Below, one piece after another: positions 9,024-16,766 of a stretch of DNA of 40,506 nucleotides. The stretch is from a virus. Each line of letters starts with the position of its first letter. Position 1 is the first letter of the stretch. The translations under genes and the position numbers were made by a program. The DNA is taken from IMG/VR virus record IMGVR_UViG_3300047678_000813, positions 1 through 40,506 of that record. The stretch is one strand, 5' to 3'. A model generated the notes under the pieces. That model was not told the origin of the DNA. It saw nothing but the letters and a program-made list of their open reading frames with translations, and ran no database searches.

Positions 9024-9746
9024 CTTTGATCTCTCCGAAAAAGTGCCGCTCGAAGGCGGCCAGGGCCTCTTCGCGCGTGGCGTTGCGGGCGGCCTCGGGG
9101 CCGGGAATGGATCTCATGCCCTGCTGCATCCACACGGGCGGGGCGGCGCGGTTTGCGTCGCTGCTGTTGGCGGTGGCGTCATCGGGCCCGTCGTCTTCCG
9201 GCTCGTCGGCGGGCGCCTTGTAGCCCAGGTAGGCGGCCACCAGTTCGTGCACGGGCGGGTGGTGGCGCCACTGCGCTTCAAGCGCTTCCAGGGTGGGCAG
9301 GTCCAGCTCTTCGCGGATCTGCTGCAGGCCCCAGCCGGTGTTGGCCGCTACGCGGGCGAAGAGGGTGCGCCAGCCGCTGCGGGCACCACCGCGGCCGCTG
9401 GCGCCGCCGGGTTTCCCGCGGCGGCCTCGCGCGCTTCCTGCTGGGCGCGGCGGCGCAAGCCGCCCACGTCCATGAGGCACTCGTACACGTCGCCCAGGTT
9501 GGCCACGTCCACCAGCTCGGCCACCTCGTCGCGCGTGGCGTCGGGGTAGTTGCGGCGCAGCGCGGCATGCGCGGCGTCCACCACGGTGCGCACGGCCTGG
9601 GTGTCGGTGGCGGCCAGGGTGGGCAGCTCGTTCAGCCGGTCTTGCAGCAGCTCCAGCGCCCCACACGACAGCGGCGGTACCAGCAGCCGCTGGCCGCCGC
9701 CGAAGTCGAATTCCACGCCGGGGAACATCACGGCGCGTGGCGTCAC
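9007..9746 (-). CDS. tail assembly chaperone GT, made by -1 frameshift
   Basis: Two overlapping frames encode a short and a long chaperone as lambda G and GT do. Ribosomes that slip back one base at the GGGAAAC heptamer (9411-9417) leave the G frame and continue as GKPGGASGRGGARSGW, then a Glu-rich T domain ending at 9007, giving about 246 residues. The T part contains WGLQQIREELDLPTLEALE, typical of GTA/lambda T-like chaperones, and a Asp/Glu-rich linker. GT recruits tail tube subunits to the tape measure and is absent from the finished virion. The T frame has no good start of its own, which supports a fusion. The coordinates describe the fused product; it contains one frame change at the heptamer. 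Confidence 0.82.
9348..9746 (-). CDS. tail assembly chaperone G
   Basis: The 132-residue unshifted product starts at 9746, overlapping the tail tube stop by ATGA. The first ~90 residues form the folded domain (FDFGGGQRLLVPPLSCGALE; EVAELVDVANLGDVYECLMD); the last ~35 are an Ala/Pro-rich tail that is simply the read-on beyond the slippery site. G is needed in excess over GT to coat the tape measure during tail assembly. Confidence 0.85.
   Translation of the reverse strand: MTPRAVMFPGVEFDFGGGQRLLVPPLSCGALELLQDRLNELPTLAATDTQAVRTVVDAAHAALRRNYPDATRDEVAELVDVANLGDVYECLMDVGGLRRRAQQEAREAAAGNPAAPAAAVVPAAAGAPSSPA
9411..9417 (-). other. programmed -1 frameshift heptamer GGGAAAC
   Basis: On the minus strand the zero frame reads GCG GGA AAC, which places G GGA AAC exactly as X XXY YYZ. 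The lambda G/GT site is G GGA AAG. After the slip the new frame stays open to 9007. GC-rich sequence follows directly and could form a stimulatory structure, though I did not fold it. Confidence 0.85.
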
Positions 9747-10495
9747 ACCTGGCTCCAGTAGCCGGCGCTGCCCGTGCCGTCGTCCAGCGCCATGAAGCTG
9801 AAGTCGGCCACCACGAAGTCTTCGTTCTTGAAGGGCAGGCTGAGCTTTTCGCTCTGGCAGTTGGTGAGCTTCAGGGCCAGCTTGCTGCCCTTGGTGTCGT
9901 TGTACAGCATGACTTGGAAGCTGGGCGCGTAGCCCATAAGCTGGTTGGTCAGCGGCACGATGAGGCCGCTGCTGCTGCTGTACTCGAAGCTGATGAGCAC
10001 GGCCTTGCCGGTGTCGGCTGCGGCAAAGGTGTAGACGCCTGCACTCACGCTGTACTGGCCCGTGGTGGGGCCGCTGGCCACGCGGGTGAAGACGTTGCCG
10101 CTGGTGTCCTGCACGCCCAGGTCCGACAGCCAGGTGCCGCTGCTGGGCACGGTGGGCGTGAGCTGGTAGGGCGTGGCGGGCACGGTGCCCGCCACGTCGA
10201 TGGCGGCGCCCTTGAAGCCCGTGGTGGGCGTGACGCCGAAGTGCAGCGCGTTGAGCGCGGCGATCTTGATGTCGGCCGTTTTGGCGGTGAAGTTCAGCTT
10301 GGCCTTGCCGCGGCCCTGGTCCACCGGCAGGGTGTTGCTGCCGTACAGGGGCTTGGCCTCGAAGCTGAATTCGGTGGACACGTCTTGCAGGATGCCCAGG
10401 CGGTAAGGCGCGGGCACGGCCAGGGCGTTGCCCAGGGCGTCGGTGCGGGTCAGGGCGATGAGCACGCCGACGCCGAATTTCTGTTGGGTGGCCAT
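9743..10495 (-). CDS. major tail tube protein
   Basis: The 250-residue protein occupies the tube position directly upstream of the G/GT chaperones and is the likely major tail subunit. It starts MATQQKFGVGV, has a conserved segment on FEAKPLYGSNTLPVDQGRGK that is common in tail tube proteins of this group, and is beta-rich throughout. The ending around EDFVVADFSFMALDDG is also typical. The central ~60 residues (Ser/Thr/Gly-rich) may be an inserted surface loop. It overlaps the chaperone start by ATGA. Confidence 0.85.
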   Translation of the reverse strand: MATQQKFGVGVLIALTRTDALGNALAVPAPYRLGILQDVSTEFSFEAKPLYGSNTLPVDQGRGKAKLNFTAKTADIKIAALNALHFGVTPTTGFKGAAIDVAGTVPATPYQLTPTVPSSGTWLSDLGVQDTSGNVFTRVASGPTTGQYSVSAGVYTFAAADTGKAVLISFEYSSSSGLIVPLTNQLMGYAPSFQVMLYNDTKGSKLALKLTNCQSEKLSLPFKNEDFVVADFSFMALDDGTGSAGYWSQV

Positions 10496-10498
10496 GGG

Positions 10499-10663
10499 CT
10501 ACTCCTGGTGGGTGGGCGGCTGGTCATCGGCCACCAAGGGCGCGACGACGGTGCTGTGCATGGCGGCGACATCGGTGTCGAGCTCGATGTCTTCGCCGGC
10601 GGTCTTGACGGTGCCGTCAGGCAGCTTGAAGCTGCCGCCGGGCAGGATGCGGTACTGGGGCAT
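10499..10663 (-). CDS. small phage protein, 54 residues
   Basis: A short gene lies between the tail completion and tube genes. It begins MPQYRILPGGSFKLPDG, has a clear AAGGAG ribosome binding site 7 nt upstream, and ends 3 nt before the tube start. The composition is normal for a soluble small protein and resembles short head-tail or tail accessory proteins found at this place in related prophages. The function is unknown. Confidence 0.7.
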   Translation of the reverse strand: MPQYRILPGGSFKLPDGTVKTAGEDIELDTDVAAMHSTVVAPLVADDQPPTHQE

Positions 10664-10675
10664 GGCGGGCTCCTT

Positions 10676-11092
10676 TCAGAGCGTGGTTTGCGGGATGAGG
10701 TAGGTGAAGCGGTAGCGCACGCTCTTGTGCGTGCTGGTCTGGTCGGCCTCGGCACGCTCGAAGGCGTACTCGGCCAGGCGCCGGCTTTCGCACAGGGCGG
10801 CCAGGGTGGCGTCGGTGACGATGGGGCCGTGCACCGCGGCGTGCTGCGCTTCGGCCAGCACGTCGCCGGGTTCGCCGCGCACGTAGATACGCAGTTCCAC
10901 CAGCACCGTGTGGCGGTCCATCTCGGCCGAGAAGGACTCCACCTGGTCTTCTTGCGTCAGCACGTTCATGCTGGGCGCCTCGGCCAGGCTTTCGGCGTCG
11001 GCGCGGCCGCGGAAGACCTGGGTGCCGGACAGCGCGCTGGCCTTCAGCACCACGTCCAGCCGGTCAAGCACTTGCTGCAGCACGGTGGTCAT
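10676..11092 (-). CDS. tail completion / minor tail protein
   Basis: The 138-residue protein starts MTTVLQQVLDRLDVVLKAS and includes RHTVLVELRIYVRGE, the pattern of the small tail terminator proteins (lambda gpU-like) that cap the tube at the head side. It is placed between the head-tail connector candidate and the tube gene, as gpU-like genes are. The family assignment is by position and general pattern, with no catalytic motif to check. Confidence 0.65.
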   Translation of the reverse strand: MTTVLQQVLDRLDVVLKASALSGTQVFRGRADAESLAEAPSMNVLTQEDQVESFSAEMDRHTVLVELRIYVRGEPGDVLAEAQHAAVHGPIVTDATLAALCESRRLAEYAFERAEADQTSTHKSVRYRFTYLIPQTTL

Positions 11093-11096
11093 GGCG

Positions 11097-11405
11097 CTAC
11101 ACCTTGGTCAGGCCGACGACGCTGAGCACGCCGTCGTCCAGCGTGCGCGGGTCGGTGCGCAGCTTGTAGTTGCCGCCGCCGCCGTCGCCGGCAATGGCCA
11201 GCACCTCGGCACGCTTCAGGCCCGGCCAGGCGGCCGTCTCGAAGGTGACCTGGTACTGCCGCGACTGGACGTCACCACTGTCGATGACGTCTTCAGGCCG
11301 GTCAAACAGCATGGGCCCGGTGAGGGTGGCGCCACGGCCGCTGGGCGTCCAGCTAGTGGCGCTGGCCATGTCGGCCAGGAAGACCTTGGCGTCGGTGTTG
11401 AACAC
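11097..11405 (-). CDS. probable head-tail joining protein
   Basis: The 102-residue protein begins MFNTDAKVFLADMASATSW and contains RQYQVTFETAAWPGLKRAEV, a beta-rich arrangement similar to lambda gpFII-type connectors of about 110 residues. It follows the 108-residue post-capsid protein and precedes the gpU-like gene by 4 nt. That order (capsid, small protein, FII-like, U-like, tube) supports the call, which otherwise rests on weak sequence resemblance. Confidence 0.6.
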   Translation of the reverse strand: MFNTDAKVFLADMASATSWTPSGRGATLTGPMLFDRPEDVIDSGDVQSRQYQVTFETAAWPGLKRAEVLAIAGDGGGGNYKLRTDPRTLDDGVLSVVGLTKV

Positions 11406-11424
11406 GCTGCCGGCCCTGCGTTCT

Positions 11425-11751
11425 TCAGGCCGCGGCGGTGGCCGGGGCCTTGGCCGCCGCCATCACCTTGCTGGCGATCTCGGTGGCCAGGGCCTGCACC
11501 AGGGCCAGCGATTCAGGCGTGAGGCCCAGGGCCTGGCCGGGTGGCTGCGGGGCCGTCTTGGCGGCCAGGTAGGCCTCGGCGGCCTTGTCCTTGGGCTCCA
11601 GCTTGTGCGCGTGCAGGTCGGCCTGCTCGGCCGGGATGTCCAGCATCTGGCCGCCGAAGAAGCTGTTTTCCTGGAGGTCGAACTTGCCGTCGCCCAAGTC
11701 CACCTTGTTGATGATGCGCACGACAAAGTCGGCGCGTACTTGGAATTTCAT
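11425..11751 (-). CDS. small post-capsid phage protein
   Basis: The 108-residue protein starts MKFQVRADFVVRIINKVD, preceded by an AAGGA ribosome binding site. The first 70 residues look folded, with the GGQMLDIPAEQADLHAHKLEP segment common in proteins encoded right after fused protease-capsids; the rest is an Ala-rich helix. It may be a capsid decoration or head completion protein. An in-frame longer reading to 11820 was rejected because it crosses the hairpin at 11774-11805. Confidence 0.6.
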   Translation of the reverse strand: MKFQVRADFVVRIINKVDLGDGKFDLQENSFFGGQMLDIPAEQADLHAHKLEPKDKAAEAYLAAKTAPQPPGQALGLTPESLALVQALATEIASKVMAAAKAPATAAA

Positions 11752-11773
11752 GATCGTGTCCTTTGAAGAAAAT

Positions 11774-11805
11774 GGGCCCCAGCAGCCGCAAAGCCGCCGG
11801 GGCCC
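11774..11805 (-). terminator. Rho-independent terminator after the capsid gene
   Basis: On the minus strand a GGGCCCC..GGGGCCC stem with a small loop (around TTTGC) is followed by ATTTTCTTC. It lies between the capsid stop and the next gene of the same operon, so it would reduce downstream expression relative to capsid, a common way to make capsid the most abundant product. Confidence 0.7.
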
Positions 11806-11851
11806 GAAGACCACTGCCAACCCCAGGCGGTGGCCGACCCGTGGTTGAAGA

Positions 11852-13987
11852 TCAGAAGCCCGGCGTCAGCGCGTCGGACATGACTGCGAAGGAAGCGGCA
11901 TGCCGCACGCCGATGTCGCACGTCTGGAAGGCGCGCACCAGCACGTCGCCGGTGTTGAAGCCGGTGGCGTCATACGGGTTGAGCATGATTTCCGTCACGC
12001 CCCACATGCCGATGAACAGCTCTTGCCAGTTGCCGTAGATGGCCTCGCTGCAGATGCCCGAGCTGGAGCCCTTGGTGAGCGTGGCGCGTAGCTGCTGGCT
12101 TTCGGCGTAGGGCGAGCCCTTCACGCGGTCGGGGCTGCTGGCGGTGAGGCCGCCCTGAGGGTCCCACAGGTACTGTCCGGTGGTGGCCTTCAGCGTGCTG
12201 AGGTAGCCGATAGCCTTGCTGTTCAGCGCAAAGGCCGCCGCGCCCTGCGGGGCGTTGGCGAACTTGGTGGCGTACTTCAGCTGGATGAGGTTGTCAAACG
12301 TGAGGTTGGCCCCGTTGGTGCCGCCCACCACGCTGCCCACACCCGACTGGTTGACGATGCCGGTGGGCTGGTTGCTGCTGCCCGAGCCGGACAGGGCGGC
12401 CAGGTCCACCGCCAGGGCGATGACGGCCAGCAGGTCTTGCCGGGCCAGCATCTCGATTGCAGGGGTGGCCTGCAGCAGCATGAGCCGGCTCATCTTGCTG
12501 AGCGCGCCCACCGTCTTGGGCCGCAGGCTGACCTTGTCGAAGGTGGCTTCGGCTTCAGTCGGGGCGCTGGACTCACCCACCCAGTAGGTGCTGGTCTGGC
12601 TGATCTGGCGGGGGATGTCGATGCCGCCCACCAGGCCGGTAAGGTAGCGCGCGCCCAGAATGGCGGTGACCAGCTGGTTGCGAAGAACTTCGATGAAGTT
12701 CTCGTACAGCAGGTTGGTGGCCACCAGGTTGCCGCCCTGCGCGGCCGTGCCCACCAGGTACGGGGCGCGCGCGCTCACCTTGCCCTGCTGGCTCATCATC
12801 TGCCAGGCGCGCAGGTGTTCTTCGCTGGGGCAGAAGGGCAGCTCATTGGGGATGTAGAAGCCTTCGGTGCTCTTGCCCGTGCGCTTGGCGATTTCGGCAC
12901 TGACCTCGCGCTCGAAGCCGGCCTTCGTCCAGTCTTTGCTGAGCGAGGCCTGCAAGGCGCGCAGGAAGCTGTAGCCGCGCTTTTCCTTGTCCGTCATGTC
13001 CGGCTGCGCGCTGCCGCCAAAGTTGGCCACCGGGCCCACGTTGCCGCGGGCCATCATGTCTTCCAGCACCTCGCCGCGAGCGGCCGCGATGTCGAGCTTG
13101 CGGGCGACCATGTCGCCCACCTTCTCCAGGCTGAGGTTGAACTTGCGGCCCAGGGCCACGATGTCTGCCACGCGCTGACGCTCGGCGCCTACGGGGTCTG
13201 CGCCTTGCGTGCCACCACCCGCAGCTGCACCGCCGGCGGCCAGGCGCTCTTGCTCGAGTTCGAGCTGAGTTTTCTCTGCCATGTTGCTTTCTCCGTTGAG
13301 TTGATTGCCGACGGCCACCGCGGCCGCAAGCGGTTGCACCGAGCGCTGCGCGGCCTGACCAGGCCGGGGCCTGGCCGTGACGCGCACGCTCGCTTCCCCG
13401 GCCGCGAGCGATCTGCCGACGCCGACGGTCTGGTCGGCAGGCACGCTCACGATCGAGATTTCGTAGGCCATCCAGCGGGTGGCCGTGTAGGTGTCGTCTT
13501 CGCTGTAGGAAGACGGGTCGTCGGTCTCGCACACCCAGTCCAAGCCCTGGTACATGAAGCTGACGTTGCGGAAGATGCCGTCGGCCACCTGGCCCATGGC
13601 CCAGGTGCCGCGCTCGTCGCGGCCGAAGCGGATGAGGGCATGGCCGCGGCTGTCGGGGCCGACCCACGCGCGTTCGACCACGCCCAGCACGTCGCCCATG
13701 TCGTGGTTGAACAGGACGTTGGCGCTGTCGTTCAGGCGCGAAAGGTCAGCGGCGTCAGCGGCGTGGCTGAGCACTTCTTTGCCGAACCAGCGCTCGACGG
13801 GGGCTTCACTGCTGAAGGTGATTTCCAGCGTGCGGGCTTCGAGGTCCAGGCCGGGGACTTGTGCAGACGCCTGCGCGTCGCCCCCATCGGCCGCACGGGC
13901 GGCGCGGGGGATGGGCAGGAAGCGCGACTGCGGGCCCAGCTTGGCGCCGTTTTCCAGCTTGCGGCGGGGGGCTTGCAGGGTGGTCAT
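11852..13987 (-). CDS. fused prohead protease and HK97-type major capsid protein
   Basis: The 711-residue protein joins a prohead protease (about residues 1-200) to a HK97-fold major capsid protein (about 400-711). The protease part has the histidine motif LFNHDMGDVLG near residue 93 and the serine motif EISIVSVPAD near residue 170, as in the S78-type proteases. A helical scaffold-like segment (around EKTQLELEQERLAAG to residue 330) links them. The capsid part contains GARYLTGLVGGIDIPRQ and TYWVGESSAPTEAE, standard capsid signatures. Start at 13987 was chosen because an upstream in-frame ATG at 14029 lies within a terminator. An internal start at 13282 probably yields scaffold-capsid alone. 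Confidence 0.9.
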   Translation of the reverse strand: MTTLQAPRRKLENGAKLGPQSRFLPIPRAARAADGGDAQASAQVPGLDLEARTLEITFSSEAPVERWFGKEVLSHAADAADLSRLNDSANVLFNHDMGDVLGVVERAWVGPDSRGHALIRFGRDERGTWAMGQVADGIFRNVSFMYQGLDWVCETDDPSSYSEDDTYTATRWMAYEISIVSVPADQTVGVGRSLAAGEASVRVTARPRPGQAAQRSVQPLAAAVAVGNQLNGESNMAEKTQLELEQERLAAGGAAAGGGTQGADPVGAERQRVADIVALGRKFNLSLEKVGDMVARKLDIAAARGEVLEDMMARGNVGPVANFGGSAQPDMTDKEKRGYSFLRALQASLSKDWTKAGFEREVSAEIAKRTGKSTEGFYIPNELPFCPSEEHLRAWQMMSQQGKVSARAPYLVGTAAQGGNLVATNLLYENFIEVLRNQLVTAILGARYLTGLVGGIDIPRQISQTSTYWVGESSAPTEAEATFDKVSLRPKTVGALSKMSRLMLLQATPAIEMLARQDLLAVIALAVDLAALSGSGSSNQPTGIVNQSGVGSVVGGTNGANLTFDNLIQLKYATKFANAPQGAAAFALNSKAIGYLSTLKATTGQYLWDPQGGLTASSPDRVKGSPYAESQQLRATLTKGSSSGICSEAIYGNWQELFIGMWGVTEIMLNPYDATGFNTGDVLVRAFQTCDIGVRHAASFAVMSDALTPGF
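13280..13294 (-). promoter_or_regulatory. internal ribosome binding site and ATG for capsid-only product
   Basis: Within the fused gene, GGAG stands 8 nt before an in-frame ATG at 13282 (protein MAEKTQLELEQER). It falls exactly at the junction between the protease and the scaffold-like helix, so initiation here would supply capsid precursor in excess over the protease fusion, analogous to lambda C/Nu3. Confidence 0.6.
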
Positions 13988-14008
13988 GAACGCCTTTCGG
14001 AAAAGAAG

Positions 14009-14040
14009 AAAGCCGCCGCGTGTGGCCACGGGGCGGCTTT
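14009..14040 (-). terminator. terminator between beta-helix spike and capsid genes
   Basis: AAAGCCGCC and GGCGGCTTT form a stem with an inner GTG/CAC pairing; on the minus strand the stem is followed by a pyrimidine run (TTCTTCTTTTC). It lies after the spike gene and before the protease-capsid gene. A terminator inside the head operon suggests the spike gene came as a unit with its own signals. The near-symmetric stem could also work in the other direction. Confidence 0.65.
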
Positions 14041-14108
14041 AAGGGGAGGGATGAAGAGGACGGGGATGGGTTAGGTATTCGCGGCCTGGGGGGCCACAAA
14101 ACGCCGGC

Positions 14109-16766
14109 TCACAGGGGAGCCAACGTGAACGTCGCGCCTGTGCCCGTGCCGCCAGTGGTGGACAGCGTGCCTGTCGGTCGGGCCTTGCCCCACTTGCCAG
14201 AGAACTGCACGGAGACAGTAGATACAACGCCGGCCGAGACGGTCAGCACCTTGATAACCGGCGCCTGGTCCCAGGTCCCTGTGGAAACGGTCAGCAAGTC
14301 GTTTGCGGTGTACCCGGTGCCACCTGCCACCTTGGTCGCCACCATGGCTCGCTCGCCGGAACCCAAAGCCGTGAACCAGAGATTTCCATCGTAGTCCTTG
14401 TCCACCACGATCATGCTGGCGTTGGGTATGCCGTAGGGACCTCCGCCAGGGGCAATCACGTGCACGCCGGCAGTCTTGGCGAGTTTTTCCCTGTTGGCCG
14501 TACTGTCGAGCCCGACGCTCAAGCTCCAGTCACGCGGATAGAAGTTGTGGCTGGTCGTATTGGCTATCACGGCACCGTTAGTCAACCTGTTGCCTGAGCC
14601 GTACCAATTCAAGGTTCCTGCGCTGATCGGGACAAAGACCACATGGGCACCCTCGAACAAAGCCCCCACAGCGCTGACGTTCAAGATGTTGTTGTACGCG
14701 ATATCGGCGCCTGAACCCTGAGTTCTGGCGCAGGCTGTCCCGTGCATCTTCAGATTGTTTTCGGCGGCGTACAGGCCCGCGATCAGAGGCATGTTTTTGA
14801 CGCGCAGGTCGCTGATGTCGGTCAGCTTCGTCGGAGCCTTGCCTCCAGCGAAAGACAACACGTAATTGTCGTACCCGCTGTCTACACCGCAATTTACGTT
14901 TCCGCGCACACGAACGGTCTCTGGGGCAGCCCCAGCCCCTGCTGTGAAGTAGATAATTGGGTTAGCTGCCGGACACGCCCATTGCAAATCCAAATCCATG
15001 TCCAGTTCGCGAATAGAGCCACTGAAGTTAACTTCCAGCAGTATTGGCGTGCGCGTTGTCGCGGACTGGTCAATTTTGTGTGCGAGCTGTATTTTCAGCT
15101 GGTCCACTTTCGCATAGTTGACAGTAATCGGCGAGGAGTATGGTGGGTTACGTGTGGTAGCTTTCAGGTCAGTGAAGGAACTCTGACCCTGAACATTTAC
15201 GTTGGTGAACTCGATTTTCCCAACACCCCCGCACGGCAGCGCCTCCACGCTCGATACGCGCAAAAGCTGATTCAGCGTCGAGCCGCGTACTTTGTCATAG
15301 TAGATATTGTCGATAGAGTAGCTGGTGCCGTCAGGTCGTATCCCGCCCCACACCGCCAGTGCAAAGCTGGACCCTTGCATCTGGACATCTTTGACCGACA
15401 CGTCATCAATGTTCCCGCTGACCCACGATTCGGTCCATCCTTGCGCCGTGCAAGTCACGATGTCATCGGCTGATGCCCCTATGCACCCTTCGTGCACGAA
15501 ATGGCGATTGTGCCCCGACAGATGGCAGCCGTTGTCACGACTGGTCTGGAACCAATGACGCTCGATATGGACGTTCCAGCAGTCTTGCCAATGGTGCGTG
15601 TAGTAATCGTGGTCTATGAATCCCGTAGGGGCAATGCGGACGTTATCGCAGGAAATGAACTTGAAGCAGTCCCCGTTCCAATCGAATACGCTTTTCGTCG
15701 AATCCCTCCCTTGAAGGTTCCCGTTCCAGATGCCACCACGAACCCGGATATTCTCGTTGCCATTGACCCAGTCGTAATTGGTGACCATTGGCGCCGAATA
15801 ACCTGGATTGGCCCCGGACACAAAGCACCTTGCGCCTTGACCGCTGGTCTGGTAGGCGCGCAGGAGGGAGTAACCTGCCCCGCCATTTATGATGTTCACC
15901 GCGGTTAGGTTTCCAGTAGCGTCTATCTGAGCCGCTAGCCTGGCATGCAACCCGCCTTTGACCCGCAAGGGGACGAGCCCGGTGTAATCAAGGCGCGCGC
16001 CGGCATCTACGATGGTATAGCCGGTGACTTTGCCGCCGGAAACGGAGAGGGTGATAACGGGGCGCCGGCCCGTCTGCCCAGGCGACCCGAAGTAATCCGG
16101 CCGAAAGGTCCCCTTGAACTGCACCGAGGTCGGCGCTATGCAGTATCCCCAACCGGGGTTCTTGATCCAGACGCTGGTAACGCTGCCATTGTTGACAGTT
16201 CCGTCCACGTAGGCATAAACCTCGCAAGGCTCCATGTCGCCACAAGATATGCCGACGAAAGGCGTCCCTACGTAACCACCCGGCTGGCTGTTCACCGTGA
16301 TGCTGGATGCCGCACCGCCGGACAGGGCCAACGTCAAATTCGGTACTGCGCGCGTCACGTTGGGTCGGGTTATTTGCAGGTATTCAGGAAACACCAGATC
16401 TGTTCGGCTTCCAATGCGCAGCGAATCATCAAATGTTGCCGCCGAGACATCAGAGGTAGCGTCCACTCTTACAGTGCCGCGGCCGGCGAAGCGGGCTAAA
16501 TCCAGCGCAGCTTGAACTGCGGACGTCATCTGCCGTGGATTCATCGCCGAAGTGAGCACGACAGGCGCCACAGCAGCTGCTTGTACGGGGCTGAGCGAAT
16601 TCGGCGGCGACGTCGGCCAATTTACTGGCGACGCTTCTGCCCGGTTAACAAGCTCCAGCGCCAAAACATCGGGCACAGTCCACGGGTTGCCCGCGCTCGT
16701 CATCAATCCGATGCCCACGCCGCCTTGCACGGCGGCGCCCGGATTCATGTTGATCTGCAAACTCAT
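14109..16766 (-). CDS. right-handed beta-helix tailspike-like protein
   Basis: The 885-residue protein has the repeats of a right-handed parallel beta-helix (pectin lyase-like fold): NENIRVRGGIWNGNLQG, CDNVRIAPTGFIDHDYY, GCHLSGHNRHFVHEGCIG and IDDVSVKDVQMQGSSFALAV between about residues 330 and 520. N- and C-terminal segments carry Gly-Tyr motifs (NGGAGYS, AGGTGYT) of carbohydrate-binding repeats. Such proteins bind or cut surface polysaccharide as tailspikes. The first ~70 residues may be the virion anchor. It overlaps the portal stop by ATGA and is followed by its own terminator. Base composition is visibly less GC-rich than in neighbours, and its place between portal and capsid is not that of a spike gene. 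I see no specific catalytic triad, so enzyme activity is open. Confidence 0.78.
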   Translation of the reverse strand: MSLQINMNPGAAVQGGVGIGLMTSAGNPWTVPDVLALELVNRAEASPVNWPTSPPNSLSPVQAAAVAPVVLTSAMNPRQMTSAVQAALDLARFAGRGTVRVDATSDVSAATFDDSLRIGSRTDLVFPEYLQITRPNVTRAVPNLTLALSGGAASSITVNSQPGGYVGTPFVGISCGDMEPCEVYAYVDGTVNNGSVTSVWIKNPGWGYCIAPTSVQFKGTFRPDYFGSPGQTGRRPVITLSVSGGKVTGYTIVDAGARLDYTGLVPLRVKGGLHARLAAQIDATGNLTAVNIINGGAGYSLLRAYQTSGQGARCFVSGANPGYSAPMVTNYDWVNGNENIRVRGGIWNGNLQGRDSTKSVFDWNGDCFKFISCDNVRIAPTGFIDHDYYTHHWQDCWNVHIERHWFQTSRDNGCHLSGHNRHFVHEGCIGASADDIVTCTAQGWTESWVSGNIDDVSVKDVQMQGSSFALAVWGGIRPDGTSYSIDNIYYDKVRGSTLNQLLRVSSVEALPCGGVGKIEFTNVNVQGQSSFTDLKATTRNPPYSSPITVNYAKVDQLKIQLAHKIDQSATTRTPILLEVNFSGSIRELDMDLDLQWACPAANPIIYFTAGAGAAPETVRVRGNVNCGVDSGYDNYVLSFAGGKAPTKLTDISDLRVKNMPLIAGLYAAENNLKMHGTACARTQGSGADIAYNNILNVSAVGALFEGAHVVFVPISAGTLNWYGSGNRLTNGAVIANTTSHNFYPRDWSLSVGLDSTANREKLAKTAGVHVIAPGGGPYGIPNASMIVVDKDYDGNLWFTALGSGERAMVATKVAGGTGYTANDLLTVSTGTWDQAPVIKVLTVSAGVVSTVSVQFSGKWGKARPTGTLSTTGGTGTGATFTLAPL

